DNA from: Actinomycetota bacterium
Lineage (GTDB): Bacteria > Actinomycetota > Acidimicrobiia > Spongiisociales > UBA5794
Reading direction: 5' to 3'
Length of the DNA stretch: 41,055 nucleotides
Assembly (NCBI GenBank): GCA_027728645.1
Contig: JAQCAA010000004.1
Coordinates: 1 to 41,055, forward strand
This document shows, one piece after another, positions 10,875 through 20,466 of this stretch. The notes beneath the pieces are model-generated. The model searched no databases. It was not told the origin of the DNA and saw only the letters and a program-made list of their open reading frames with translations. Positions within the stretch are counted from its first letter, which is position 1. Every line of letters begins with the position of its first letter. The translations under genes were made by a program, and so were the position numbers.

Positions 10875-11140
10875 CGTCCTTGTCTCGTCACCTTTCGGTG
10901 CCGGGACGGGGGAACCGCGGTACCACCCGGCTTGCTGGCATAGCCAGCCGCTTCATTGACCCGTTCGTGGGTGACTCGGCAGGGTCTAATAACCGGTCGG
11001 AACCCGCGTTCTCCCTGCAGCTCACAGGCGATGTCCGTTCCGCGACCGCCGCTTGGCTCTCACCGTCCCAAGCTCGCTTTGGCGACCGTACCCGTACGGT
11101 GCGTCCTCATCAATGCCTTGGTCGAAGAGTAGCGGTCTCG
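10875..11140 (-). promoter_or_regulatory. T-box leader (tRNA-Ile responsive) upstream of ileS
   Basis: Minus-strand sequence GCCGGGTGGTACCGCGGTTC at about 10912-10931 matches the T-box consensus (GGGTGGNACCGCGG); upstream GCGAGC...GGGACGGTGAGAGCC and TTATTAGACCC elements; located directly 5' of ileS. 5' boundary approximate. Confidence 0.85.
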
Positions 11141-11203
11141 TCGCAATGGTCATGCATCGGGTCTAGACCGGAAGCTGGATCCACTTGGGCACTGTGGCCG
11201 GTG

Positions 11204-11231
11204 TAGACAAAGTCGACGAACTTGCTACATT
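11204..11231 (+). promoter_or_regulatory. Possible sigma-A-like promoter for the dksA-like gene
   Basis: TAGACA (11204-11209), 16-nt spacer, TACATT (11226-11231); strong SD AGGAGGGGA follows upstream of ATG 11253. Pattern only. Confidence 0.3.
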
Positions 11232-11252
11232 CCATCTCCTAGGAGGGGACCT

Positions 11253-11624
11253 ATGCCCAGACAGCTTGCACCATCTACTCTCAAGAAGCTCGCGAAGCGA
11301 CTCGCGGATGAGCGGGCTCGGCTCGAGCACATAATTGCCGAGCACGACGAGGCGAGAGAAGGGTCGAGGCTCGCCGAGGGCTCTGCCGACCGAAGCGCTG
11401 ACCCAGACAATGTGGACGGCGGCGCCATTGCCGTGGAGCTCGAGATGGATTTCTCGATGGTGCAAAATGCGAGGGATCTTCTCGTTCGTGTGATCCACGC
11501 ACAGAACCGGATGGAGAAAGGTCTGTACGGAGTATGCGAGATAACGGGACAGCCGATACCGATAGCGAGACTGGAAGCGCTGCCGTACGCGACGACGACC
11601 GTCGAGGCCGCACACCGGATCTGA
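11253..11624 (+). CDS. DksA/TraR-family protein with degenerate zinc finger
   Basis: YGVCEITGQPIPIARLEALPYATTTVEAA aligns to the C-terminal DksA/TraR zinc-finger segment; coiled-coil N-terminal region; SD aggagggg. Confidence 0.8.
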   Translation: MPRQLAPSTLKKLAKRLADERARLEHIIAEHDEAREGSRLAEGSADRSADPDNVDGGAIAVELEMDFSMVQNARDLLVRVIHAQNRMEKGLYGVCEITGQPIPIARLEALPYATTTVEAAHRI

Positions 11625-12076
11625 ATCCGAGACAGACTGCTGTTTTTGTAGCGGTTGCCATTCTTCTTATCGATCAGCTGACGAAAGCGTGGGCTGTATC
11701 TGCGCTTTCCGATGGCCCGATCGTCCTGATCGAAGGGCTCCTGCAGCTTCGGCTCACCTACAACACCGGCGCCGCATTCTCGATGTTTCAGCAAGGCGGG
11801 CCTGTCCTCGCAGTCATCGCTGTTGGCGTCATTGGGGTCATCATGTTGGTGCTCGGTGATGCTTCTCGCCGATCCGAAGCCATCGCACTTGGGATGGTGC
11901 TTGGTGGGTCACTCGGGAATCTCTATGACCGGATTACAGGCAGTCAGGGTTTTCTCGACGGCGCAGTCGTCGATTTCATTGACTTCGACTTCTTTGCGAC
12001 TTTCAACGTCGCCGACATGAGCATCAGCCTTGGCGTAGGACTGCTTCTGCTTGTCACGTTCCTCCGTCGCTCGTGA
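11534..12076 (+). CDS. lspA: Lipoprotein signal peptidase II
   Basis: LLIDQLTKAWAV, LRLTYNTGAAFSMF, GGSLGNLYDRITGSQGFLDGAVVDFIDF...FNVADMSISLG (catalytic Asp motifs). Start may be further downstream because the ORF overlaps the dksA-like gene. Confidence 0.93.
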   Translation: MRDNGTADTDSETGSAAVRDDDRRGRTPDLNPRQTAVFVAVAILLIDQLTKAWAVSALSDGPIVLIEGLLQLRLTYNTGAAFSMFQQGGPVLAVIAVGVIGVIMLVLGDASRRSEAIALGMVLGGSLGNLYDRITGSQGFLDGAVVDFIDFDFFATFNVADMSISLGVGLLLLVTFLRRS

Positions 12077-13026
12077 AAACACTTTTTATCGAGGTTCCGG
12101 TCGATCTCGACCGGGCGCGTGCGGACAAAGTTTTGGCGACAGTCCTTGCAATCCCGCGATCCCAAGCTCGTGAGATCATCGACGGTAAGGACGCGACAAT
12201 CGACGAGCGGCCGATACGCGCATCGGAAAAGCTTTCGGCTGGCACGCGGGTTGCCGTCGTGCTGCGTAGGGGCAAGGTGAAGCTCGAACCGGACCACTCG
12301 GTGGCTTTTGACGTTGTGTACGAGGATCGCGAACTGCTCGTTATCGACAAACCGATCGGCATCGTTGTTCACCCTGGCTCCGGTAGGTCGGAAGGCACGC
12401 TTGCGAATGGTCTCCTAGCGCGTTATCCAGAGATCGAAGGCGTTGGGCAACAGGACCGTTGGGGCATTGTCCACAGGCTCGACAGAGACACGTCAGGGCT
12501 GCTCGTGGTCGCTCGTACTCACGATTCATACGACGCCCTGGTCGAGATGCTCAAGCGACACGAGCTATCCCGAAGGTACCTCACCATCGTCCAAGGGCTG
12601 TTCACGAACACAAAAGGGACCATCGACGCACCTATCGGAAGAGACACAGCGAACCGCACGCGAATGCGTGTTGCCAAGCACGGCAGGAAGGCCATCACCC
12701 ACTACCGGAGACTTGCCTCGTGGACGCACAGGGAGGCGTCCCTGCTGTCGGTCTCGCTCGAGACCGGACGAACCCATCAAATCCGAGTTCACATGCGCGC
12801 AATCGATCACCCCATTGTGGGTGACGGTGCCTACGGAACCGCTGGGGTAAAGGGTGACCCTGGGAGGCCGTGGCTTCATGCGCGGCAACTGCGGTTCGAC
12901 CACCCAATCACTGGTGAGCCCATTGATATCGTCGCCGCCCTTCCCTCCGACTTACGCGATAGCCTTGACACACTTGGAATGCCAGACACAGGTGAGCTGG
13001 CTGACATCGACGGAGCGACATTATGA
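12073..13026 (+). CDS. Ribosomal large subunit pseudouridine synthase, RluD type
   Basis: S4-like N-terminus; VHRLDRDTSGLLVVART, ETGRTHQIRVHMRAIDHPIVGD motifs; GTG start overlapping the lspA stop. Confidence 0.93.
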   Translation: MKTLFIEVPVDLDRARADKVLATVLAIPRSQAREIIDGKDATIDERPIRASEKLSAGTRVAVVLRRGKVKLEPDHSVAFDVVYEDRELLVIDKPIGIVVHPGSGRSEGTLANGLLARYPEIEGVGQQDRWGIVHRLDRDTSGLLVVARTHDSYDALVEMLKRHELSRRYLTIVQGLFTNTKGTIDAPIGRDTANRTRMRVAKHGRKAITHYRRLASWTHREASLLSVSLETGRTHQIRVHMRAIDHPIVGDGAYGTAGVKGDPGRPWLHARQLRFDHPITGEPIDIVAALPSDLRDSLDTLGMPDTGELADIDGATL

Positions 13027-14498
13027 GCGTGCATTACGAACGGCTCTCGAACCTCGATGCTTCGTTTCTCGCGCTTGAGACCCGAGAGACCCATATGCAT
13101 GTAGGCGCTGTTGCCTTGTTCGGACATGGGCCCTCAACCGTTTCCGAAGGCGTAGACATCGACCTCATTCGTCGGATTATCGAGTCATGACTCCATCTGA
13201 TTCCCCGCTATCGCCAGCGCCTTGCCACCGTGCCGATCGAGCGTCATCCGGTCTGGGTCGATGACAAGCACTTCCATCTGGATTATCACGTCAGACACGT
13301 CGCGCTTCCGCACCCAGGCACGGACGCCCAGCTCAAGGACCTCGCTGGAAGATTGATGTCACAACAGCTTGATCGGTCGAAGCCGCTGTGGGAGCTCAAC
13401 GTTGTTGAAGGCTTGGCGGATGGTGGGTTTGCGATCATCACAAAGATTCACCACTGCATGATCGATGGAATGGCCAGTATAGATCTCATGGCCGTGATCC
13501 TCGATTTCGCGGACACCGTGGATGTCATTGAGCCCGTCGGTTGGAAGGCTCGGCCAGCGCCAAACGGCACAGAACTTGCGGTGAGAGAGATTGCGCGTTC
13601 TGTGTCATCAATGGTGGCGAGTCTTGGAGACCCTGCGACCCTCTCTCAAGGCGTTGGGACTACCGCGGGCGAGTTGAAGCGAAAATTCAAGGCCTCGATC
13701 GCATCGCTCGGTTCCGGTTGGCTGACCCCGACGGGGCGCACGGCTTTGAACGGACCAATTGGTCCCGGCCGGTCGTTTGAATGGCTCGACCTTTCGCTCT
13801 CGGAGATCAAGCAGATCAAGACCGCCCACAAGGTGACCGTGAATGACGTGATGCTCGCGATCGTTGCTGGAGCGGTTCGCTCATATCTTCTCGAAGAGGG
13901 TGAGATGACTGAAGAGGAGGTCGCGGAAACGGAGTTCCGCATCATGGCGCCGGTGTCAGTTCGGACGCGGGACGAACGAGGAACTATGGGTAACAAAGTC
14001 GCGATGTGGCTCCTCACTCTCCCAATCGGCGAACCAGATCCAGCCCAACGTCTGGCGGCTGTGACGCAGGCCACGAAAGAACTCAAGGAAACCGAACAAG
14101 CGCTTGGGGCGTCAACAATTGTTTCGCTTTCGACCGGTGCGCCTGCAGCGCTGGTTTCACTCGCTGCCAGACTGGCTTCGCGCGCACGGCCATTCAACAT
14201 GACGGTGACGAACGTTCCGGGCCCGCAGTTTCCCCTGTACTTGGCAGGTTCGCCGATGATCGCCACCTACCCGCTGGTTCCTCTTTGGCAGAGTCACGGT
14301 GTGGGTATTGCAATGTTCTCCCTCCTCGGCAGGGTCTTCATCGGACTCAATACCGATCGTGATCTGATTGCCGATCCAGCTCAGATCGCGAAGGCGCTGA
14401 CCAATGCGTTCGATGAACTGACACAAGCAAAGCCGCCAGCGGCGAAGACCACCAGCGCACGCAAAGCCAAAAAAACGCCCCCAATGGGAACGCGCTGA
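13023..14498 (+). pseudogene. Wax ester synthase/diacylglycerol acyltransferase (WS/DGAT) interrupted by one in-frame TGA at 13188-13190
   Basis: ATG 13023: MSVHYERLSNLDASFLALETRETHMHVGAVALF...IRRIIES*LHLIPRYRQRLATVPIERHPVWVDD...IHHCMIDGMASIDL (HHxxxDG motif). Same frame on both sides of the TGA. Confidence 0.85.
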
Positions 14499-14520
14499 GC
14501 CTTTGGCCCCGGCCAAAGGC
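14499..14520 (+). terminator. Hairpin abutting the WS/DGAT stop codon
   Basis: GCCTTTGGCC-CC-GGCCAAAGGC, perfect 10-bp inverted repeat immediately after TGA 14496-14498; no clear T tract (next bases GTTTACC). Confidence 0.5.
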
Positions 14521-14667
14521 GTTTACCGCCTACCGTTTACCGTTTACCGTCTTGGCAAGTAGCGATGCGAGCGCTGGGGAGCTTCCAGCCTTCAGCTGTC
14601 AGACCCGAAACTCTGTCGAGCCCGCGAACGCCGAGAACGGAAGACGGTAGACGGTAAACGGTAAACC
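14521..14667. repeat. Heptad-armed inverted repeat, family 1 copy A
   Basis: Left arm GTTTACC GCCTACC GTTTACC GTTTACC GTCTTGG (14521-14555); right arm GAGAACG GAAGACG GTAGACG GTAAACG GTAAACC (14633-14667). Confidence 0.9.
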
Positions 14668-14692
14668 GTGAGCCGACAGGCGAACGATCTGC

Positions 14693-15718
14693 CTACCCAA
14701 AAAACGTCTTTGCCGTCGCGTACAATTCCTCAGGAACGCTCCGGATTTCTTCGCTTGCGACCTCGATCGGAACCGCAACGATATCGGGTCCTTTGACCGC
14801 CACCATGATTCCGGTTTGGCCTTCGGCTGCGAAGTCGGCCGCTGCAACTCCGAGTCGTGTCGCCAGAACTCTGTCGGAAGCAACCGGTGTCCCTCCCCGT
14901 TGAATGTGACCAAGTACCGAAACGCGGGTCTCGAAGTTGGTGCGGTCTTCAATGGCGGCTGCTACCTGATAGGCCACACCCCCGAGACGTTCGAACCCGA
15001 AAGCATCCGTCTTGTTGGCGTCTGCTTCGTATCCCGCAGGTGGCGAGATTCCTTCGCCGACTACCACGATCGAGTAGCGGTGCCCAAGGTCGTGCCGCTC
15101 GGTGAGCGTTGCTACGACTTGATCGATGTCGTACTCGAACTCCGGCACAAGTATGTAGTGGGCTCCTCCAGCAATTCCGGCATGCGTTGCTATCCAACCC
15201 TTCGTCCTGCCCATCACCTCGACCACGATTACTCGGTTGTGTGCCTCGGCCGTTGTGGCGAGTCGATCAATGGCGTCTGTCGCAATCTGGACTGCTGTTT
15301 CGAAGCCGAAGGTGATGTCCGTCCCTGCGATGTCGTTATCGATTGTCTTTGGCACGCCGATGACGCCGAGGCCCTCGTTCGACAGACGCATTGCAGAACG
15401 AAGCGTTCCGTCGCCACCGACAACGATGATCCTGTCGATCCCGTGTCGCGACAGTGTTGGCTTGCAGGTGGAAAGCCCATCACCGTGGACGTACGGGTCC
15501 ATGCGGGATGTTCCAAGAATTGTTCCACCCTTGCCGAAAATTCCGCGCACTATTTCTCGATTGAGAGGCATCGTGTGGTCGTTCATTAGGCCTTCCCAGC
15601 CATCCTTGATGCCGACGACGTCGAAGCCGAGATCTACTGCTCGACAAACCGCTCCGCGGATCACCGCGTTGAGGCCTGGGCAATCGCCACCTGCAGTGAG
15701 AATCCCGACTACACCCAT
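14693..15718 (-). CDS. pfkA: 6-phosphofructokinase (PfkA family)
   Basis: GVVGILTAGGDCPGLNAVIRG, VVGGDGTLRSA, VPKTIDNDI, EVMGRTKGWIA, LGHIQRGGTPVASDRVLATRLG; likely start ATG at 15718. Confidence 0.92.
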   Translation of the reverse strand: MGVVGILTAGGDCPGLNAVIRGAVCRAVDLGFDVVGIKDGWEGLMNDHTMPLNREIVRGIFGKGGTILGTSRMDPYVHGDGLSTCKPTLSRHGIDRIIVVGGDGTLRSAMRLSNEGLGVIGVPKTIDNDIAGTDITFGFETAVQIATDAIDRLATTAEAHNRVIVVEVMGRTKGWIATHAGIAGGAHYILVPEFEYDIDQVVATLTERHDLGHRYSIVVVGEGISPPAGYEADANKTDAFGFERLGGVAYQVAAAIEDRTNFETRVSVLGHIQRGGTPVASDRVLATRLGVAAADFAAEGQTGIMVAVKGPDIVAVPIEVASEEIRSVPEELYATAKTFFG

Positions 15719-15916
15719 TTCGATCTCCTTGTTCTGGTCGTTCCGCAGTGCCGATACGACAATTGCGGCGTAGAAAGTCACTCATGTGCGACGGCACTAG
15801 TACCTTAGAACGAGCCGGTGCTGTCGCGACCTCGGAGCTAGAGAGCCGAATCCGGCGATTGCGACGCTCGGCGCCAGAGGCTGCTTACATGCATGTGATT
15901 CGGATGAGGGACTTGA

Positions 15917-18900
15917 TTGGCTAACAGCTTTGCACATCTTCATGTGCACACTGAGTTCTCGATGCTTGACGGTGCCGCGCGCGTGGCGGATCTTGTCAAA
16001 GCTGTGGCTGCTGACGGTCAGCCGGCCGTCGCCATCACCGATCACGGTGTTCTCTACGGAGTGGTTGATTTCGTGAAGGCAGCGCGGAAAGAGGGGATCA
16101 ATCCGATCGTTGGAATGGAGGCCTACCTGACACCAGGGTCGCGTTTCGACCGCCTCCCGCGCCGCGACGACAAGCGCTATCACATGACGATTTTGGCAGA
16201 GAACGACACCGGCTACCGCAATCTCGTCCAGCTCGCCTCGAAGGCCTACCTTGATGGCTACTACTACAAGCCCCGGATCGATGCAGCTCTCTCAGCATTC
16301 CGAAGGTTTGATAGGAACAACTGGTTGCCTCGGAGGGCATGTTCCGCAGTTACTCGGAGTCGACGAAGCAACGGATGACGACCAGCGCGGGCAGGAACGG
16401 GACTTTGCGCAGGCCCTTGCCACAGCTGGGATGTACAACGACATATTCGGCGCTGGAAACTATTTCATTGAGATCCAAGACCACGGTATCCCGGCGCAGC
16501 GCAAGATCATGGAGGATCTTCTCACGATTGGCAAGACGGTCGGAATCCCGTTGCTCGCTGCAAATGATTCGCACTACACACACGCCCATGAGGCGGACGC
16601 CCACGATGCGCTCCTCTGTATTCAGACCGGATCAACCAAGTCTGAGACGGAGCGTTTCAGGTTCCATTCGCAAGAGTTCTACGTCAAGTCTGCTGCGCAG
16701 ATGCGGTCGCTGTTTCCTTCTGCTGACTATCCAGATGCGTGTGACAACACGCTTCTGATAGCTGAGCGCGCCGAAGTGAACATCGAGTTCGACAGGACTC
16801 TCTTGCCACCGTTCACGGTGCCTGACGGTCACGATGAAGATTCCTATCTGAGGGAGCTTGTCATGGCGGGAGCCGCGATGAGATACGGAATCATCGATCC
16901 CGAAAAGGCTGAGCGCATCGACTACGAGCTCAGAGTGATATCTGATATGGGGTTTTCATCGTATTTCCTCATCGTGTGGGACCTTATTGCGTATGCGGCA
17001 GCACGTGGGATCCGAACTGGGCCAGGCAGGGGCAGTGCCGCAGGGTCGATCGTTGCCTACTGCCTCCGGATCACGGCCCTTGATCCCATTGAGTACGGTC
17101 TGATATTCGAGCGGTTCCTCAACCCCGGTCGTCGGGAAATGCCAGACATCGATATGGACTTCGATGAGCGGTACCGCGGTGAAATGATCAAATACACCGC
17201 AGAGAAGTACGGAACAGACCATGTAGCCCAGATCATCACGTTTTCCACCATCAAGGGAAAGCAAGCGATTCGGGATTCAGCGAGAGTGCTTGGCTATCCG
17301 TATTCGACAGGTGATCAGCTCGCGAAGGCCATGCCACCTGCAATTCTCGGTAACGATGCCACCATCGACCAATGCCTGACCAAGCCCGATAGGGAGGCAT
17401 CGGCGGAAGAGCGGGATCACTTCAACGCCGCAGCCGGATTGCGTGACCTCCTCGTCACACTCGATGGTGCACCAGAAATCATCGAAACGGCTCGAGGGCT
17501 TGAGGGTCTGCGTCGCCAAGACTCGATTCACGCAGCAGCGGTCGTGATCTCGCCTGAGCCACTTACGAACATTGTTCCCATCCAACGAAAGGGCGATGGA
17601 GCCGAGGTGGTGACCCAATTCGAAATGCACGGCGTCGAGGACCTCGGGCTTCTCAAGATGGATTTCCTCGGGCTGAGGAACCTCGCGACGATTGAGCGGT
17701 CCCTCGAGCTCATCGAACAAAATACAGGCGAGCGTCCCGACATTGACAATGTAACCCTCGATGACGAGAAGGTCTTCGACATGTTCAGGGCCGGTGACTC
17801 GATGGGCGTCTTCCAGTTCGAAGGTGGACCGATGAGGGCCCTAATGCGCAACCTGGGGCCAGACGAGTTTGAGCACCTCATCGCCCTCAACGCGCTGTAT
17901 CGACCCGGTCCTCTCGGTGCAGGGATGCACCTTGAATACGCCGACAGAAAGAACGGTAAGTCTCCAGTCGAGTACCTCCACGACGACCTTGAACCAGTGC
18001 TGTCAGGCACCTACGGGGTCATGGTGTACCAGGAACAGGTGATGCAGACCGCTGAAAGAATCGCAGGGTTCTCGATGAGTGATGCGGATAGCTTGCGCAA
18101 GGCAATGGGAAAGAAGATTCCAGCCGTCATGCAGGAGCAGGAGGCAAAGTTCGTCGCGGGATGTGTTACGAACGGATACGAAGAGGACCTCGGAAAGAAA
18201 CTCTTCGGGTTCATCGAGCACTTTGCCGGGTACGGCTTCAACAAGAGTCACTCCGCTGCCTATGCACTCGTGGCCTACCAAACGGCATGGCTGAAGGTCC
18301 ACTATCCGGCTGAGTACATGGCTGCTCTGCTGACATCTGCAAAGACCAACAAGGACCGGACAGCGGCGTATCTGCACGAGTGTCGGATGATGGGCATCAC
18401 GGTTGCAGTGCCGGGGGTCAATTTCTCTCAGAGGGACTTCGGGGCACACAACGGCGCGATCGTCTTTGGTCTGTCAGCTGTGAGAAATGTCGGCGAGGCT
18501 GTGACGGACCTCGTTGTTGCTGAGAGGAACGAGAACGGGCCTTATGCATCGTTCTTCGACTTCATCGACAGAGTGGACGTTCAGGCGTTGAACAAGCGCA
18601 CGATTGAGTCGATGATCAAGGCGGGAGCGTTTGACAGCCTCAACCATTCAAGGCGAGGTCTGCTTGAGATTGCCTATCAGATCGTCGATGCCACCGTGAC
18701 GAGACGCAAAGCGGAGGAGGCAGGGCAGTTCAGCTTGTTCGGAGGGGCAACATCAACCGTCACCGATGTCCAGCCTGTCATTCCAGAACATGAGTGGGAT
18801 AAGAAGATTCGGCTCGGCTTCGAAAAGGAAATGCTTGGACTGTATGTGTCTGATCATCCACTGCTCGGTGCCGAGAAGCTCATGAACACGATGACTGACA

Positions 18901-19415
18901 CTCAGATTCCCGAACTGTGGGAACGGGCTGATAGGTCTCAAGCCACGATCGGCGGGGTGATTGGGGCGCTCAGCAGAAGGTATACGAGAGGTGGCGAACC
19001 GATGGTCTACTTCACTGTTGAAGGCCTAACCGGTGCTGTCGAGGCTGTTGCCTTTCCAAAGACCGTGGCCGAATTTGGCCCGATGATTCGTGAGGACGCT
19101 GTTGTTGTGCTCCGCGGCAGAGTCGATCACAGGGGCGACGAGGTGAAGTTCATCGTTCAGGGTGTCACAGAACCGGAACTGACCTCAGACGACAGCGTCA
19201 GGGTTCGCGTGTCGGCGTCGCGTATGTCAGCAACCGTGGCGGAGAAGCTGAAGGTTGTCCTAGCGAATCATCCTGGTTCATCCCCTGTATTCATTCACAT
19301 GACTGGCGAGGGTCCCGAACGTGTTGTCCGCGTCAGTCCGGACCACGCGGTCGACCCACGGTCAGCGCTCTTTGCCGAGTTACGCGAGCTTTTCGGACCT
19401 ACTGCTGTGATGTAG
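15917..19415 (+). pseudogene. dnaE: DNA polymerase III alpha subunit, interrupted by a frameshift near 16287-16293
   Basis: N-terminal PHP domain FAHLHVHTEFSMLDGAAR...GYYYKPRIDAAL in the frame of 15917; continues in another frame as SQHSEGLIGTTGCLGGHVPQLL...GPGRGSAAGSIVAYCL...PDIDMDFDERYRGEM... to 19415. Confidence 0.9.
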
Positions 19416-20466
19416 GGATGTTGGCGAATCCATTCGAAACATCGACGGCAGACAAGAGCGAAGCGAGTTCATCGAGCGTTGACGGCGGAGGGACACGCCA
19501 ACCGATCTCGTGAACTGGGAGGCGATAGCGCGCTGACAGCTCGCGGGCTGCTTCGATCTGGCGGCGGGCCTCAGCAGACCAAGCTACGAGATTGTTCGTC
19601 AGCACAGCCGCCGTTGGATCGCTTGAGTCCGTAGCGGATGCTCGCCGATCCGCTTCCTCGATCCATGACTCCGGAAGCATGCGGTTGAACAGGATCGCCT
19701 CTGGTGTGATCTTGATTCCGGCGAGTTCCTCGAAGAACCGTGTCGTTTCGTAGATCGGCGTCGGGTCAGCGGTGGTAACAATGATCGTGTCTGCCGCCCG
19801 GAGATGGCGCTCGATCGCCTTGGATCGCACAGCCAGACGGTCGTAGATGGTGCGGAGGTCGAGGAGGAAGTCTGCAACATCCGAAAGCATCGGTCCTCCG
19901 AGAACGCCGTCGGCTAGCCGAAGCATCGGTTTCGCTGTGAATTGAAAGAGAACCGATCTTCCTGGAAGTCTTGACCCAGTGAGCCATCGAAGCAGTTTTC
20001 CTGACACAAGCTCACCGGTACTCGCCGGTGCCAAGAAGAAGTCCATTCCTCCCGAGGATGGGGGAGTGTCAATCACGATCGCTCCGTAGCGACCGGACTC
20101 GATGTACTCGGCCATTCGCTCGCCAGCGGCATAGGACTGTGCTGCTGGGAACCGATCGGCTATCGCTCTGAAGTATGGGTTGACGAGCAATCTGTCTGCA
20201 ACTTCTGGATCGGCGTACCGGTGGATAATCCCCTCCCAAGATGCTGCGACGTCGAGCATCGCCGCATACAGGTTCGGTTCGCTGAGCACGAGTTGAGGTT
20301 CGTCGCCGAGTTCTCCAGCGGACAGTGCGTCTGCGAGCCTCTTCGCTGGGTCAATGGTGAGAACCAGGGTCCTGAGGCCGGATCTTGCGAGAATTACGCC
20401 GATCGCTGCCGCGAGCGTCGTCTTCCCGACGCCTCCTGCACCAGTGACAACAACGGTCCGAGTCAT
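19399..20466 (-). CDS. ArsA/GET3-family anion-transporting ATPase-like protein
   Basis: MTRTVVVTGAGGVGKTTLAAAIGVILA (deviant Walker A), DTPPSSGGMDFF switch-like motif; paired with an adjacent paralogue. Confidence 0.85.
   Translation of the reverse strand: MTRTVVVTGAGGVGKTTLAAAIGVILARSGLRTLVLTIDPAKRLADALSAGELGDEPQLVLSEPNLYAAMLDVAASWEGIIHRYADPEVADRLLVNPYFRAIADRFPAAQSYAAGERMAEYIESGRYGAIVIDTPPSSGGMDFFLAPASTGELVSGKLLRWLTGSRLPGRSVLFQFTAKPMLRLADGVLGGPMLSDVADFLLDLRTIYDRLAVRSKAIERHLRAADTIIVTTADPTPIYETTRFFEELAGIKITPEAILFNRMLPESWIEEADRRASATDSSDPTAAVLTNNLVAWSAEARRQIEAARELSARYRLPVHEIGWRVPPPSTLDELASLLSAVDVSNGFANIPTSQQ

Noticed and set aside
13188-13190. Selenocysteine or reassigned TGA codon in WS/DGAT
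   Set aside because: Many genes here end at TGA (e.g. murB, ftsZ, trpA, dnaE frames), so TGA is a stop; no conserved Cys/Sec role at this position is known, so nonsense mutation or base error is more likely.
14521-14667. Heptad arrays as a CRISPR array
   Set aside because: Repeats are 7 nt and contiguous with no 25-40 nt unique spacers; no cas genes in the window.
16281-16300. Programmed ribosomal frameshift in dnaE
   Set aside because: No slippery heptamer, stimulatory hairpin or SD-like element recognised; the simple CT tract fits an indel better. Kept only as a finding to check.
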